NCBI GenBank assembly: GCA_022702705.1
Contig: CM040427.1
Coordinates: 14,469,625-14,533,624, forward strand
Direction: 5' to 3'
Length of the DNA: 64,000 nt
Source of the DNA: Papilionanthe hookeriana x Papilionanthe teres
Lineage: Eukaryota; Streptophyta; Magnoliopsida; Asparagales; Orchidaceae
Position numbers and translations under genes: made by a program. The notes beneath the pieces were generated by a model. That model saw only the letters and a list, made by a program, of their open reading frames with translations, made no database searches and was not told the origin of the DNA. The stretch's first letter is position 1. Each line of letters starts with the position of its first letter. Of this stretch, positions 10,378-21,560 are shown in pieces.

Positions 10378-10831
10378 CCTAATGAAGGAGTAAATGGTCC
10401 AATAAAATCTAATCCCCATACATCAAAAATTTCAACTTCTAAATTATAATTTAGAGGCATTTCATTTCTTCTGGATATATTACCTAATATCTGAAATCGA
10501 TCACATGATTTAATAATCTATAAACATCTCTAAATAGAGTAGGCCAATAAAATCTAGATTGTAAAAATTTAAAAGCAGTTTTATCAACACCAAAATGACC
10601 TCCAAATTCAAAGTCATGACATTGTTGAATAATCGAATTTGTTTCTTCTTGTGCCACACATTTCCTAATAATCAGATCCTTACACTGTTTATATAGATAT
10701 GACTCATCCCAAAAATAAAATTTTGCATCAAATTTAAACTTTTTGAGTTGTTGCCTTGTTAAATCAGGTGGTACAATATCTCTTACAATATAATTCACAA
10801 TATAAGCATACCAAGGCAAATTTCTTTCCAT
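9480..10831 (-). pseudogene. E1 integrase
   Basis: The integrase part of Pol. The N-terminal zinc-binding half is visible as CHDFEFGGHFGVDKTAF and SRFYWPTLFRDVY, but the following CxxC pair (KSCDxC in E3) is replaced by NHVIDFRY. The core has GLDFIGPF (first aspartate), ITDGGSHFRN (second aspartate) and GLTEVSNREIK (glutamate). The C-terminal part runs through KRFMQLNELEEIRN to a stop at 9480-9482. An AT-dinucleotide run at 10314-10375 has expanded inside the core and, with a further frame change, separates the first catalytic residue from the others, so the copy is inactive. Confidence 0.85.
10314..10375. repeat. (AT)n microsatellite inside integrase
   Basis: About 62 bp of uninterrupted AT repeats within the integrase core coding region of E1. 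E3 has the short seed TTATATATATTGG at the homologous place (near 38530), so the run probably grew by slippage after insertion. Confidence 0.95.
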
Positions 10832-11290
10832 AATAATATAAAGTTCCTCATCAGGGAAAGTTTCTATAACTTCTTTTCAAATTCAGATAATTTATCATTT
10901 TCTATTCTGGACAAATGATCAGCTATTTTGTTATCAGTTCCCTTCCTATCAACTATCATAAAATTAAATTCTTTCAGAAGAAGTATCCATCTAATGAGTC
11001 TAGGTTTTGCATTCTTCTTTTGCATTAAAAATTTGATACCTGAATAGTTTGTATGCACAACACTTTTAGTTCCAATTAATTAAGGTCTAAATTTTTCAAA
11101 AGCAAATACTATAGCTAATAATTCTCTTTCAGTTGTGGTATAATTAGTTTGAGCCTCATTAAGAGTTTTACTAGCATAGTAAATAACTTTGAAAACTTTA
11201 TCATACCTTTACCCCAATGCTACTCCGATTCAATAATCACTAGCATCACACATTAGTTCAAATGGTTTCTCCCAGTCGAGTGAAACAATT
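10832..11290 (-). pseudogene. E1 RNase H domain
   Basis: RNase H of Pol. It contains LMCDASDY (first catalytic aspartate), then YYASKT, TERELLAIVFAFEKF (glutamate), then HTNYSGIKFLMQKK where E3 and E2 have HTDHSAIKYLL, so the third catalytic aspartate is lost. It is followed by PRLIRWILLLKEFNF and DNKIADHLSRIEND. A stop follows CDASDY and others break the frame. The domain removes the RNA strand during reverse transcription in intact relatives. Confidence 0.8.
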
Positions 11291-11817
11291 ATAGGTGCAC
11301 TGATTAACTTTTTTTTTAATAATTCAAAATCTTTCATGCATTCATCATTATAATCAAACTTTCTGTCGTTTTCTAAAAGTTGGCATAAAAGTTTAGTAAT
11401 TTTAGAGAAATCTTTAATATATCGCCTGTAAAATCCAGCATGTCCTAAGAAACTCCTCACGTCCCTCACAGTAGTGGGTGGCAGCAATATCTCAATCACT
11501 TTAATTTTAGCAGGATGGACCTCCATACCATGTTTAGAAATTTTATGCCCAAGCGCAATTTCTCCTGCAACCATATGAATTTCTTTATCTTCCTCTATAT
11601 CAAGTACAATAAAGTTCACAAGAAAGATAAATTTATCTACTTTTACTAACACATCTTCCACCACTCCTTTAGGGTAAGTAATGGAACGATCGGCCAACTG
11701 AAGAGTCATAGATGTAGGAGAGATTTCTTCTATTCCCAACCTTTTGAAAGTTGATAAAGGCATAAGATTAATACTCGCTCGCAGATCACATAAAGGCTTT
11801 TCGAAAAAAAATTTCAC
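11291..11817 (-). pseudogene. E1 protease joined to RT tail by deletion
   Basis: It begins with the Athila-type protease core LCDLRASINLMPLSTFKRLG; relatives here have D-L-G, so the glycine next to the catalytic aspartate is mutated. It runs to VLDIEEDKEIH and then jumps directly to VAGEIALGHKISKHGMEV, which in E2 and E3 lies after the FMDD palm motif. The protease C-terminus, the linker and the whole RT catalytic core (about 1.1-1.2 kb of coding sequence by comparison with E3) are missing. It continues with VRSFLGHAGFYRRYIKDFSK and the connection to RNase H in one frame. The element could only have moved with RT supplied in trans, or lost it after insertion. Confidence 0.85.
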
Positions 11818-13587
11818 CTATAGCACACGGAATAGTGAAACAACCAGGATCTTTATGTTTTTAAGGAAGCTTCTTCTGAATTATTGCACTACACTCTCCG
11901 CTAAGTGCAACAGTTTCATGATCTGTAAACTTTCTTTTCTTTCTCAAAATATCCTTTATAAACTCTGCATAGTCAGACATTTGTTCTAATGCTTCAACAA
12001 ATGGAATATTTATCATTAATTTCTTAAGGATCTCCAAAAAATCTTCCAAATCTGTTCTTCCTATTTTGTTTCTTTAATCTTTGAGGAAATGGAGGAGGTG
12101 GTTTTTCAACAGTTATCTTCATTGGCTCAAGAGGATAATCGAAGGCTGGATAAATCTTGTTTGAACCTTTTTCAATTTCCACCTTCTCCTTTTCTACTTC
12201 AACTACTTTTTGCACTCTAGTTTCCAATTCTTTTCCACTCCTTAATTAAATAGCCTTAAGTTGTTTCTTGCTTTGATCTTTTGGATTGATCTCCACATTT
12301 CTTTGAAGTGTTCCAGAAGGTCTATTATTAAGTGCAGTGAAAATATGTCCTAATTGATTTTCAATATTTTTTATAGCAACACCTTGAGCTTGTAATTGAT
12401 TTCCCATATTCGTAAACATTTCTTCAAGTAGACAACTTCTTATCCTTAAATTGTGGGTTACTATTGAATCCAGGGGGATAAGATGGTCTAAAATTAGGAT
12501 TTCCTGATTGTTTGAATTTCCAATTGGATTCATAGAATTGTTAGCCTAGTGCGGGTTAACATTAGCATTGTTATTATTCCAATTGAAATTTGGGTGATTT
12601 TTCTAACCAGGATTATAACAATTCGAATAAGGATTGTTAGGTCTATTAATAGCATTTAAACTCACATAAGACATTTGAGATTCTGTTATCTGTCCAAATG
12701 AATTTCCTCCAACACTTGAGGTGGTTGAGAATAATTCATTCCATATCGATCTATTCATCATATATGAATCATGAACACTAGCTAATCTCTTAGGATTTAC
12801 CTGTTCAGAGGGCCATTGAAAATTATTAGTAGACATTTCTTCAATTAATATGTATGCTTCATCAAAAGGTTTTGACATTAACGATCCACCAGCAGCAGCA
12901 TCTATAATAGATCTTAATGATCCCACTAATCCATTATAAAATGTTTGAATTATTAACCAATCTGGTAAAGACTGATGTGGGCACTTCCTAAGAAGATCTT
13001 TAAATCTCTCCCAAGCTTCATATATTGACTCTTCTTCAAACTGACAAAAAGATGTAATATCAATTCTTAACTTAGCAGTCTTTGATGGAGGGAAATATTT
13101 TGATAGAAACTTTTGAGATAATTCTCCCCAAGTTCTAATAGGTCCAGGTGCTAACGAGTTTAACCACGCCTTAGCTTTATCCCTTAATGAGAAAGGAAAA
13201 AGTCTAAGTCTGATAGCGTCACTAGACACTCCATCGTATTTAAAAGTAGTACACAGTTCTAAAAAACTAGCGAGATGTAAATTTTGATCCTCATAGATGT
13301 TCCAGTGAATTGAATATTTTGTACCATTTGGATTATAGCAGGTTTAAGTTTAAAGGAATTAGCAACAACATCAGGATTTTGAATAGTTATATGAATTTCA
13401 TCTGCTGTTGGGTTGGATAATCTCTTAAAGGTCTTGGCAAATTTTCAAAATCATTTCTCTGATTATCATGAATATTCGCCATTTCGTAATAATTTTTTAT
13501 TTGTTTTTGTTGTTTTCTAATTTTTCTGACAGTACGCTCTAACTCTGAATCGTAAGGCACTAAACCTATAGATCCACTACTATGCAT
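11818..13587 (-). pseudogene. E1 Gag
   Basis: The capsid protein precursor. It starts MHSSGSIGLVPYDSELERT, followed by PLRDY, then the capsid core LRLFPFSLRDKAKAWLNSLA, KFLSKYFPPSKTAKLR, YEAWERFKDLLRKCP and FYNGL (about 12,900-13,230). It continues with NRPNNPYSNCYNPG, then the linker ENQLGHIFTALNNRPSGTL and a PPPPFPQRLKKQNR stretch. Frames are broken by a frameshift near 13390 and stops near 12605 and 12549. No CCHC zinc knuckle is seen before NPYSN, where Athila Gags usually carry one. The stop at 12549 replaces a tryptophan codon; E3 also has a stop there. Confidence 0.85.
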
Positions 13588-13631
13588 ATATAATCACACA
13601 AACACTTTTTTTTTACTTTGACTTCATTACC

Positions 13632-13649
13632 TCCCCGACAACGGCGCCA
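13632..13649 (-). other. E1 primer binding site
   Basis: Plus-strand TCCCCGACAACGGCGCCA matches the 3' end of plant tRNA-Asp at 17 of 18 bases. It lies 6 bp from the 5' LTR end. Confidence 0.9.
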
Positions 13650-13655
13650 AAAACT

Positions 13656-15081
13656 TAATGCGATTGATTTGAATACACGAATTCAGCACTACTACTAGGA
13701 GATATAATTCCCCAGCAACAGCGCCAAAAACTTGATGCAACTAGATTTTACTTCAATATTCTTAAATACATGATTTTGTTAACTTCAAATTTATATATTT
13801 ATAATGATTTTGCAAAGTCCAAGCATCCAACGCAAGTATACCTATCGTATCAAGTTATACAGGGCTCTAGTGGTGTCCTGGTTATCGATCCCATAGTGAC
13901 GTTTTAAGTTGAGGCAAAGTGAAAGTTTTAACAAGTTAGAATAAAGCACTAGAACTTTCTTCTAACACTACTACTACTATGCAGAAAACAATAACAACCA
14001 ACTAAACTACAATTACTTCTAATAACTTTGAAAATAGAATTAACTAACAGACACACTAAACTATGTATTTGAAAGGTTTTTGATATATGAGAAAAGTATC
14101 TTTCTTCTTGCAATGAGAATATGATGTGTAGATTGATATGGATTAATTATCTAATTTATTGTGCCAAATAGGAGCATAGATGATTCTTTACCTTTAGAAG
14201 AGTACCCCCTCCTCTAAATAAGAAAAGAACATTGACACATTCTAAGTTTAGTTACTAATTTTAGGGCTAAACTGGGAGGATACCGGCTCTCACTTCGGAG
14301 CTCCCACTCACCCTTTACCCAAAGGCTAACCTTTGATATTAGTTACTAATCTTAGAACCAATCTGGGGATTTCAGTCTGTCACCCTGAAATCTCCACATT
14401 GAAGTCCTTCATAAAACATTTTCCTATTTATTTGCACGCAATTCCCATGAACTATGCAATTCATTCATGGAAATTGAATGGATCTTTCATTGTTGTTGTA
14501 GGACATTAAATCCTTTCAAACTTAATGTTCAACAACATATTTTAACATTTCAATTGGCCAGATTGAAAGTAAATTAAGTTCTAAATGAAAAACCATCACA
14601 ATTTCTTCATCACATTAAAAGCACATCAAATCCACTTCAAACCATCATCACATCTCTAAGCAAGAAGAAAGACAAAGAATACTACTTAGAATTCATGGAG
14701 AAGATACAATAAAACATGGATTTTATATATAAAAGAAAAGTCATACAAACCACAAAAGGAAATACAACTTATCTCTTTCTCTTCCCCAATGCAAACTCCT
14801 TGAGGTTCCTTTGAATCCTCTTCTCTTCTTTACAACACTTGGTTCTCTCTTTAGAATGAAAAGGAAGAAGCAATCTCTCACTTTACTCCTTCTTCTTCAC
14901 TCCTTAGAGAAGAATCCCTCTCTTCTACACTAAACCCTAACACAAAAAACTAAGAGAAATTAATGGAATGCAAGAGAGCACACTCTAAAACTCTTTAGAA
15001 CTCCTCTAGCCCTTTCTTCTCTCGTACAAATTCAGTTATTTAATTGTTAGGGATGAAATCCAAAGAGTTTCCATAGGCATC
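13656..15081 (-). repeat. E1 5' LTR, part 1
   Basis: U5 side and middle of the 5' LTR. The terminus reads TAATGCG against TGATGCG in the 3' LTR. It carries the relict primer site at 13709-13726 and the conserved U5 block at 13832-13908. It is broken at 15081 by E2; the homology with the 3' LTR (...TTTCCATAGGCATC) continues at 25340. The last five bases (GCATC, 15077-15081) are the E2 target duplication. Confidence 0.92.
13709..13726 (-). other. Relict primer binding site inside E1 5' LTR
   Basis: TCCCCAGCAACAGCGCCA on the plus strand, a 16/18 match to tRNA-Asp. It lies 77 bp from the functional primer site at 13632-13649 and is followed by CTTGATGCAA, an old LTR end. Confidence 0.82.
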
Positions 15082-16911
15082 TGACCCGACTTTTGTATTT
15101 CCAAATACAAGGATTTGTTACCATTGCTAGAAAATTTAATTTCTAGCAAAGGCGCGAAACACTTGACCTGGAATAACTTGCTATATAGATGTGTGCCAAA
15201 TAAAACTTTTTAAATATATGTTTATATAGCAAAATATAATTTAAAAAGAAAATATTTTATATACTTTTTGGGTACTACGCAAGTATACATATCGTTTCAA
15301 GTAATATAGGGCTTTGAAACAAAGACCCCATTATCGATCCCACGGGGAAAAAACATGGTAATAAATTTTTAAATATTGTATTTGAAAAATCTTTTTATAT
15401 TTTAATCTAACTATAAATGACTTTTAATTTACTAGATGCAGTTAAAGAAAACAATAATAAGAAAATGATTTTGTGAAAACTATATAAAAAAAACAACTTT
15501 CTTCCCTTAATTAATCTAAGATTTTTAAGATAATTTAATAATCGTTCGAGAATTTGATTAATGGTATTGTGCCAAATAGAAGTATTTCTATTCTTTACCC
15601 TTTGATCCGTGCGCAAAGAATATCAAGCTAATTTACGGATCAGAATCCGGATGTATTATTAGTAGAATGGGTTAATCTAGACTCACACTACTAGATTTCC
15701 AAGGGTGGCTATGGTCGGCCCTACTAGTGACCCTTTCCTAATCTATAAATCAAATTATAAGAATTTAGTCTGTCACTCTAAAAACTTATCAATTCTACGC
15801 CCTTTAAATCTTATCTTCCTATTTATTTGCACTTCACCTTGAATAACCCGCACATGGCCTTTGACTACCCAAGGATTCATGTGACAATTACAAGTTAACA
15901 GTGTTTCTCCTTCTAGGTCTCAAAACTCTTCAACAGGTTTTAACAATTTAAATGGCCAATTTAAAAATTAAAGTAAGATCAGGTATTAATGTCATCACAA
16001 TGTTTTGAAAATATTTTGAATTTCAATTCTCCATCGAATCTTATATTATCTTATCTATCTCTTCATAATTGAAGGAAGAAAGTAAACTAACTACTCGTAA
16101 CACATTGAATATAAACAAGCAAAAACATAATAAATAAACTTTGAATCAAATATAAAATACTTATCTCAAATATTCCTTCTACTGCATCTTCTGATTCCTA
16201 CTGACTCCACGATGTAATGAACTCCAGATGCAACAACTTGAAAATAAACTCTCTAAACTAAAACAAAAGTGGCCCTAAATTTCTCTCTCTATTTCTCTCT
16301 CTAAGGATGAGAGATCCTAAAGTGGATAAGAGAAAGGGGTTACAATGGGGGGCACTTTTTTCTGAAGAAATGGACTCCTATTTATAGGCTTCAAGGGTTG
16401 CCTTGAGGCACCTCTTCAAAACATGTCGACATTCAATGAATCTTCTAGAAGGTCTGTCGGCGCTTAGGCGCCAGACACCGTGTTCAGTTCTTCTCACCTC
16501 TTCACTTTGACTCGCACCTCTTCGCGATTAAAACCGTTTTGGAGCGTCTAAATGCAATGTATCACATGTCCTAATATCAAGGAACAACTGCCAGCCAGTC
16601 TTCCAGAATGTCTAATAACCACTCAATCCTTCAAAATAACCGTTCAAACGTTGTCAAAATCTTGACAGTTCTATATCGTGGCGCTTAGGCGCCAACTTCT
16701 GGCGCCCAGGCGCTAGGCCATATTTTTTTATATTTTTTTGTATTTTGCTCCATTTTTGCTCCTTTTTGCTCCTTTTTGCTACTTTTTCCTTTTTTTGGAT
16801 CTTTTTACATCACCTACATCCAAAAACACAAAAAAACCTTTCATTAAAGCATAATATCCTTAGAAATTGATAAGAATTAAGACATAAAAAATAGGTATTT
16901 TTTATGGATCA
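15082..16911 (-). repeat. E2 3' LTR
   Basis: 1830 bp. Minus-strand start TGATCCATAAAAAATACC follows the polypurine tract; the end is ...AAAGTCGGGTCA. It carries GGAGCAAAAA repeats in U3 (plus-strand 16741-16785), GGCGCC/GGCGCTTAGGCGCC motifs (16455-16475, 16677-16715), the conserved U5 block (15280-15347) and a relict primer site (15141-15158). Confidence 0.93.
15141..15158 (-). other. Relict primer-site-like sequence in E2 3' LTR
   Basis: Plus-strand TTCTAGCAAAGGCGCGAA, followed by ACACTTGACC, mirrors a primer site plus LTR end and is decayed relative to tRNA-Asp. The 5' LTR copy at 23561-23578 (TTCCGGCAAAGGCGCGAA) is closer to it. It lies about 60 bp from the LTR terminus, as in E1. Confidence 0.6.
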
Positions 16912-16926
16912 AAATCCCCCAAACTT
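16912..16926 (-). other. E2 polypurine tract
   Basis: Minus-strand AAGTTTGGGGGATTT directly before the 3' LTR; the same core as E1 and E4. Confidence 0.88.
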
Positions 16927-18253
16927 AAATGTTACTTGTCCTTAAGTAACTCTTTCTACTATATAAAATGTATAAACTTTGGAATAAAAGATAAATATTT
17001 AAGATTCCTTATAATTTTTGATTTTATAAAGTTTTTAGTAAATTATTAACCCAATTTCACTAACTTGGTTTATTTTAAGAATTTAAAGAATATTTAACTA
17101 CCAAATCATAAGATTTCAAACTTTTCATTCATTTTGAAAATAATAGAAATCTATTATATTAAGATCTCATAGATTATTTACAAGAAAAAGATCTTCTTGA
17201 AAAATCTTTTCTAAATAAATATTCATGCATAAAAATTAAGTAAAATATGTAACTAGTTTTCTTCCTATAAGATAATTCAAGTGAAGCCAATTTTTGATTT
17301 AGGCATTTCCTCAAGCTTCTCTTCTCTTCTTTTTTTTTATTTCTTTTTCTTTTCTTTTTTTTATATATATAGAGATGATTACTATATCTGGATAGCCTGT
17401 TAATGATTTTGAACTTCACTATGCTTAACTTATATTTTCAAAATTTATACATTTCCACTTAATTATTATAACATGAATAAGAATTCAAAAAGATTTCCAA
17501 TCTTTTCTTTTTCAAGTGATAATTTTTTATTACTTAATATTTCTAAAATTCTATTAATTCTATCATGAATAGAAAATTTTCTTAATCTTATTCTTCTTTA
17601 AGTTAAATAATTCTATTCTTAAAATCAATCAAAGTTATTAAAATTTTGGTTAATTTCACTAAATTGTTTATAATTTCAAAAATAAAAGTGATCTTAAATA
17701 AATTCTTCATTCCTTAAGTTATGTTAAAAAATTTTTATTTTTAAGAAAATATTAGCTCTTTAAGGAGAAATAAAATTTAAATTTGAATGTATTTTCCCTT
17801 CCCCCAAACTTAAGTTTTGGTGTACTATGACAATTTGAAAGTATGAGAGAAAGAAAATCATAATTTTAAAAAGGAATTTTTTTATAAGTATGTAAAAACG
17901 ATCTTAAAAGGAAAAATTAACTTCTACTCATGCTTTTATGAATAATTAAGATAAAATTAAAGCATGTATAAAAAGTAAGCAGGCTAATTTTTATGATTAT
18001 ACTAAATTTGAAACAAAATAAAAGCAGAGCAAAATTACTAATTACTAAATAGTAGACTAAAATAAACATATCATAAATTAACTCTAATTTCAGTCTCAAC
18101 ACAATATACTAAGAATATTTTAACAACATAATCTTAAAACTAATCAATCCACACAGATACTTTAACAAATCAACATACATCAAACATAAAACTAAACAAA
18201 CAATCCAAACAAAACAAACCAACAAAGTAGCACAATATAGAAATCTATAAATA
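16927..18253 (-). other. E2 3' non-coding region with internal purine tract
   Basis: No gene. The conserved purine tract is at plus-strand 17318-17371 (CTTCTTTTTTTTTATTTC...), flanked in sense order by GAAGTTCAAAATCATTAACAG and GAGGAAATGCCTAAATC, as in E1 and E4. The rest is AT-rich DNA with no motif I recognise. Confidence 0.6.
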
Positions 18254-19418
18254 CTAGTCACTGGCAGTAGCCTCATCATCATCATCATCGTCACCAAAGG
18301 AAAATTCTAAAGCCTTAGGATCAACAAATGGTGTGAAACTAGGAAAAGTAGGGAAACTAACATCATGTTCAACCTTCAGAAATCTGACTAGGGCTTCATC
18401 ATACTCAACATCATAGCTACTATTCCTCTAGGTATAATCAGATAAATGATCAAGTTTCCTATCAATAGTATCAATCCTGCAGTGAGTTTGAAATAACTCC
18501 TGCTGCTGCTCTGTAAACTAATCATGCATTGATTCCTAGAAACTCGATGGTGGCTCAGCAGAAGTAGAGGGTTGAGAAGTAGAAGGTCTAACTGGAGTAG
18601 GTACAGAAGAGGAAGGACCAGTCGATCTCTTTCCTCGAAGATGATCATAAATGTTAATGTTCTCCTGACCAATCGGCTTAGTAGTCTTTAACCTTTCCTC
18701 TGAAATATCTGCAATGACTCCATTGTTAATACATAATGAATAAATCAGAGATGGGAATCCCAGTCCAACAGAAGTGCTGGATCTCGCAGTAGAATTCACA
18801 GAATCATAAATAATACTGCTGACATCAATATGCTTCCTTTTCTGAATGCAGAAGTTTAAGATCGCTCGATCTCTAGTCACTTCACTCAGGTGGTTGGAAG
18901 GTAACAATCTTGTAGAAATAAAATAGTGCCATGCTTTAGAAATACCATTTAATTTGGAGGATTTGAAGTTTAACCTTTTTCCATTCCTGATCTTCCAAGA
19001 TGCAAGCATCGTCACCAAATAAGCAATGATCATATCCAAATCTCCCTCGATGGTGATAATCCGTAATAGTGGCATTCAATAGTCAGGTAGTGTGCCATAA
19101 AATACATTGATTCTTTTAGGACTAAATCCTACTCCGACACCTTTGACAAAAACTTCATAATCTTCGGCATCCAGAAAATTTGCATAAAACTCTCAAACAA
19201 TAGGGATAACAACAACAACAGAGAAATAACAGAATCGTTGCCAGTTGTGTGCAACGATAGTATTTTCAATCATTTCTCCTGGATGATAGAAACTTCGTTC
19301 TGAAATGAACTTCCTGGACGTCGCAAATTCGTGGAATCGAAAATGCGCGTACCGCATTAGAAAATTTGCTGCTATCAAAGTTATCTTGTGCCTTCCCACG
19401 TTTAGATTTCAGAGCCAT
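18254..19418 (-). pseudogene. E2 accessory ORF, Transposase_32-like
   Basis: A single-copy counterpart of ORF-A/ORF-B. The start MALKSKRGKAQDNFDSSKF (ATG at 19418) resembles ORF-B of E3 (MAPRMSKGKRKLDF). The best-preserved part (18536-19075) has KAWHYFISTRLLPS, TRDRAILNFCIQKRKHIDV and GLGFPSLIYSLC, the family core. It is followed by a Ser/Thr/Pro-rich segment (TPVRPSTSQPSTSAEPPSSF) and an acidic tail GDDDDDDEATASD ending at 18254. Frameshifts near the N-terminus and stops near 18536 break it. At the place of the E1/E3 shared UAG this copy has sense codons. Its upstream border is the deletion that removed integrase. Confidence 0.72.
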
Positions 19419-19487
19419 CTAAACGTGAAAGAAAACAAGAACAATTTTAGGAATCAAATATTTAAACTCTTTTTATGTTTATAAAAC

Positions 19488-19994
19488 TTAAAATAAGTTT
19501 AAAAATCCAAAGAAATCACTAAAAATCCAAAGTAAAACACATCTTATAAGTCTAGGTTTAGAATCCTTCTTAGATAATAGATATTTAATAGCAGAATGAT
19601 CAGTATGAACTATGCATTTAGTACCAAGAAGATAAGGTCTAAATTTATCAAAGGCATATACTATAGCTAGAAGCTCCTTCTCGATGGTAGTGTAATTTCT
19701 TTGTGTTTCAGTGAGAGTTTTACTAGTATAATATACAAATTTGAAAATCTTCTCATATTTTTGTCCTAATACAGCTCCAATTGCAAAATCACTTGCATCA
19801 CACGTTAATTCAAAAGATTTATTCCAATTAGGTGCAACAATGATAGGTGCAGTTCTTAAATTTTCTTTTAGAATATTAAAAGCATTAATACATTCTTTGT
19901 TAAATTCAAATTTCGCATCTTTTTCCAATAAATGACAAAGAGGTTTAGCAATTTTAGAAAAATCCTTTATGTATCTTCTATAAAATCCAAGCAT
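19488..19994 (-). pseudogene. E2 RT connection and RNase H, truncated
   Basis: Begins FYRRYIKDFSKIAKPLCHLL, then FELTCDASDFAIGAVLG (first aspartate), TTIEKELLAIVYAFDKF (glutamate) and HTDHSAIKYLLSKKDSKPRL (third aspartate). After LIRCVLLW the homology stops near 19535 and an unrelated AT-rich tail follows. The RNase H C-terminus, the whole integrase and the conserved 29-codon ORF are missing, and the accessory ORF starts about 120 bp further on. Confidence 0.85.
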
Positions 19995-20041
19995 GACCTA
20001 GAAAACTTCTCACATCGATAATAGTAGTAGGGTGTTGCAAT

Positions 20042-20600
20042 TCAATGAATAATTTTCACTTTTGCTCGATCTACTTCCATCCCTTTTTGTGACACTTTGT
20101 GACCAAGTACAATGCCTTCTGTGACCATGAATTGACATTTTTCCCAGTTAAGAACTAAATTTGTTTCTTCACATCGTTTCAGAACTTTGGCAGGGTTTTC
20201 CAAACAAGATTCAAAAGAAGTTCCAAAAACTGAAAAATCGTCCATGAATATTTCAATTCCTTTGTCAATCAAATCACAAAAAATTGACATCATACATCTT
20301 TGAAAAGTTGCAGGTGCATTACATAAACCAAAAGGCATTCTTCTAAAAGCAAATGTTCCATAAGGACTTGTAAATGTTGTTTTCTCTTGGTCCTCGTGAG
20401 CAATAAGTAACCGATGATAACTCGAATATCCCTCCGTAAAACGAAATATGGGTGTCCAACTTAATTTATCGAGCATTCGATCCAAGAAAGGTAAAGGAAA
20501 ATGATCCTTTCTAGTGGCTTTATTTAATTTCCTATAATCAACACAAATTCACCATCCAAGTAATCTTGTCTTGTAGGAATTAGTTCATTTTTATCATTAA
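20042..20600 (-). pseudogene. E2 reverse transcriptase palm
   Basis: RT core of Pol. Visible are RKLNKATRKDHFPLPFLDRM, the FTEGYSSYHRLLIA segment (normally FLDGYSGYNQI, so the first catalytic aspartate is changed to E), TTFTSPYGTFAFRRMPFGLC, APATFQRCMMSIF and the FMDDFSVFG catalytic pair. It continues to VLNWEKCQFMV and GIVLGHKVSQKGMEV. A frame change near 20020-20040 separates it from RNase H, and another near 20530 separates it from the N-terminal RT part. Confidence 0.87.
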
Positions 20601-21560
20601 CAATGACAAGCATACATCGCTTTCTTCGAACACAATGAATAAGACTTACCCATTGACTATCCAAAATAGGATAAATAATACCAGCATCTAACAACTTAAT
20701 AATTTCTTTTTTAACAACCTCTTTCATGATAGGATTTAATCTTCTTTGCGTTTCAATAGTAGCTTTAAAATTTTCTTCCATTAAAATTCTATGCATACAA
20801 ATGGATGGACTTATTCCTCTTATGTCAGTAATAGTCCAACCAAAAGCTTTCTTATAATTCTTTAACACACCTAGTAGTTTTTCTTCTTGATCTTTACTTA
20901 GTTCAGAAGAAATAATAACAGGTAACGTTAACAAATTTCCAAGAAACGCATATTTTAAATGTGAATGTAACATTTTTAATTCCAGTTCAGGGGCTTTTTT
21001 AATTGATGGTAAAAGTATATCATTTTGAGTTATGTCTAAAGTTTCCCAGTTATCTTTAATAAAATGAGTCTCTTCTTCTTCTACTTCTTCATTTCCATCA
21101 GTCAAAAATTCAAAATTTTCTTCTGAAATGACTTTACATTTTTCTTGATAATGTTTTTCAATTAAATAATCAATTATATCCATTCGATAATATTTCTCTT
21201 TATCAGTGTACTTCATTGATTTAAGAACATTGAATTTAATTTCTTGATCATTAACTCTCATGGTTAGTTCTCCCTTTTGCACATCAATCATAGCTCGTCC
21301 GGTAGCTAGAAAAGGTCTCCCTAAAATAATAAGTATCTCTTTATCTTCTTCCATATCAAGTACGATGAAATCTACAGGGAATAAATTTATCCACTTTAAC
21401 AAGAACATCCTCTATAACTCCTTTAGGATAAGTGATAAATCTATTAGCTAACTGAAGGGTTACAGTGGTGGGAGTAATATCTCCTAAATCCAATCTTCGA
21501 AAGATAGAAAATGGCATGAGATTAATACTTGCTCCTAAATCACATAAAGCTTTTCCACAA
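20601..21560 (-). pseudogene. E2 protease and RT N-terminus
   Basis: The protease has ALCDLGASINLMPFSIF (near 21525) with the D-L-G active-site triplet, then a frame change, then VLDMEEDKEILIILGRPFLA and a linker rich in glutamate. The RT start is KKAFGWTITDIRGISPSICM, RRLNPIMKEVVKKEI and LLDAGIIYPI. The long open stretch 20524-21408 is the least damaged coding block of E2. Confidence 0.85.

Noticed and set aside
10230..10460. Open frame with a long Ile-Tyr repeat
   Set aside because: It is the translation of the AT microsatellite within integrase, not a separate gene.
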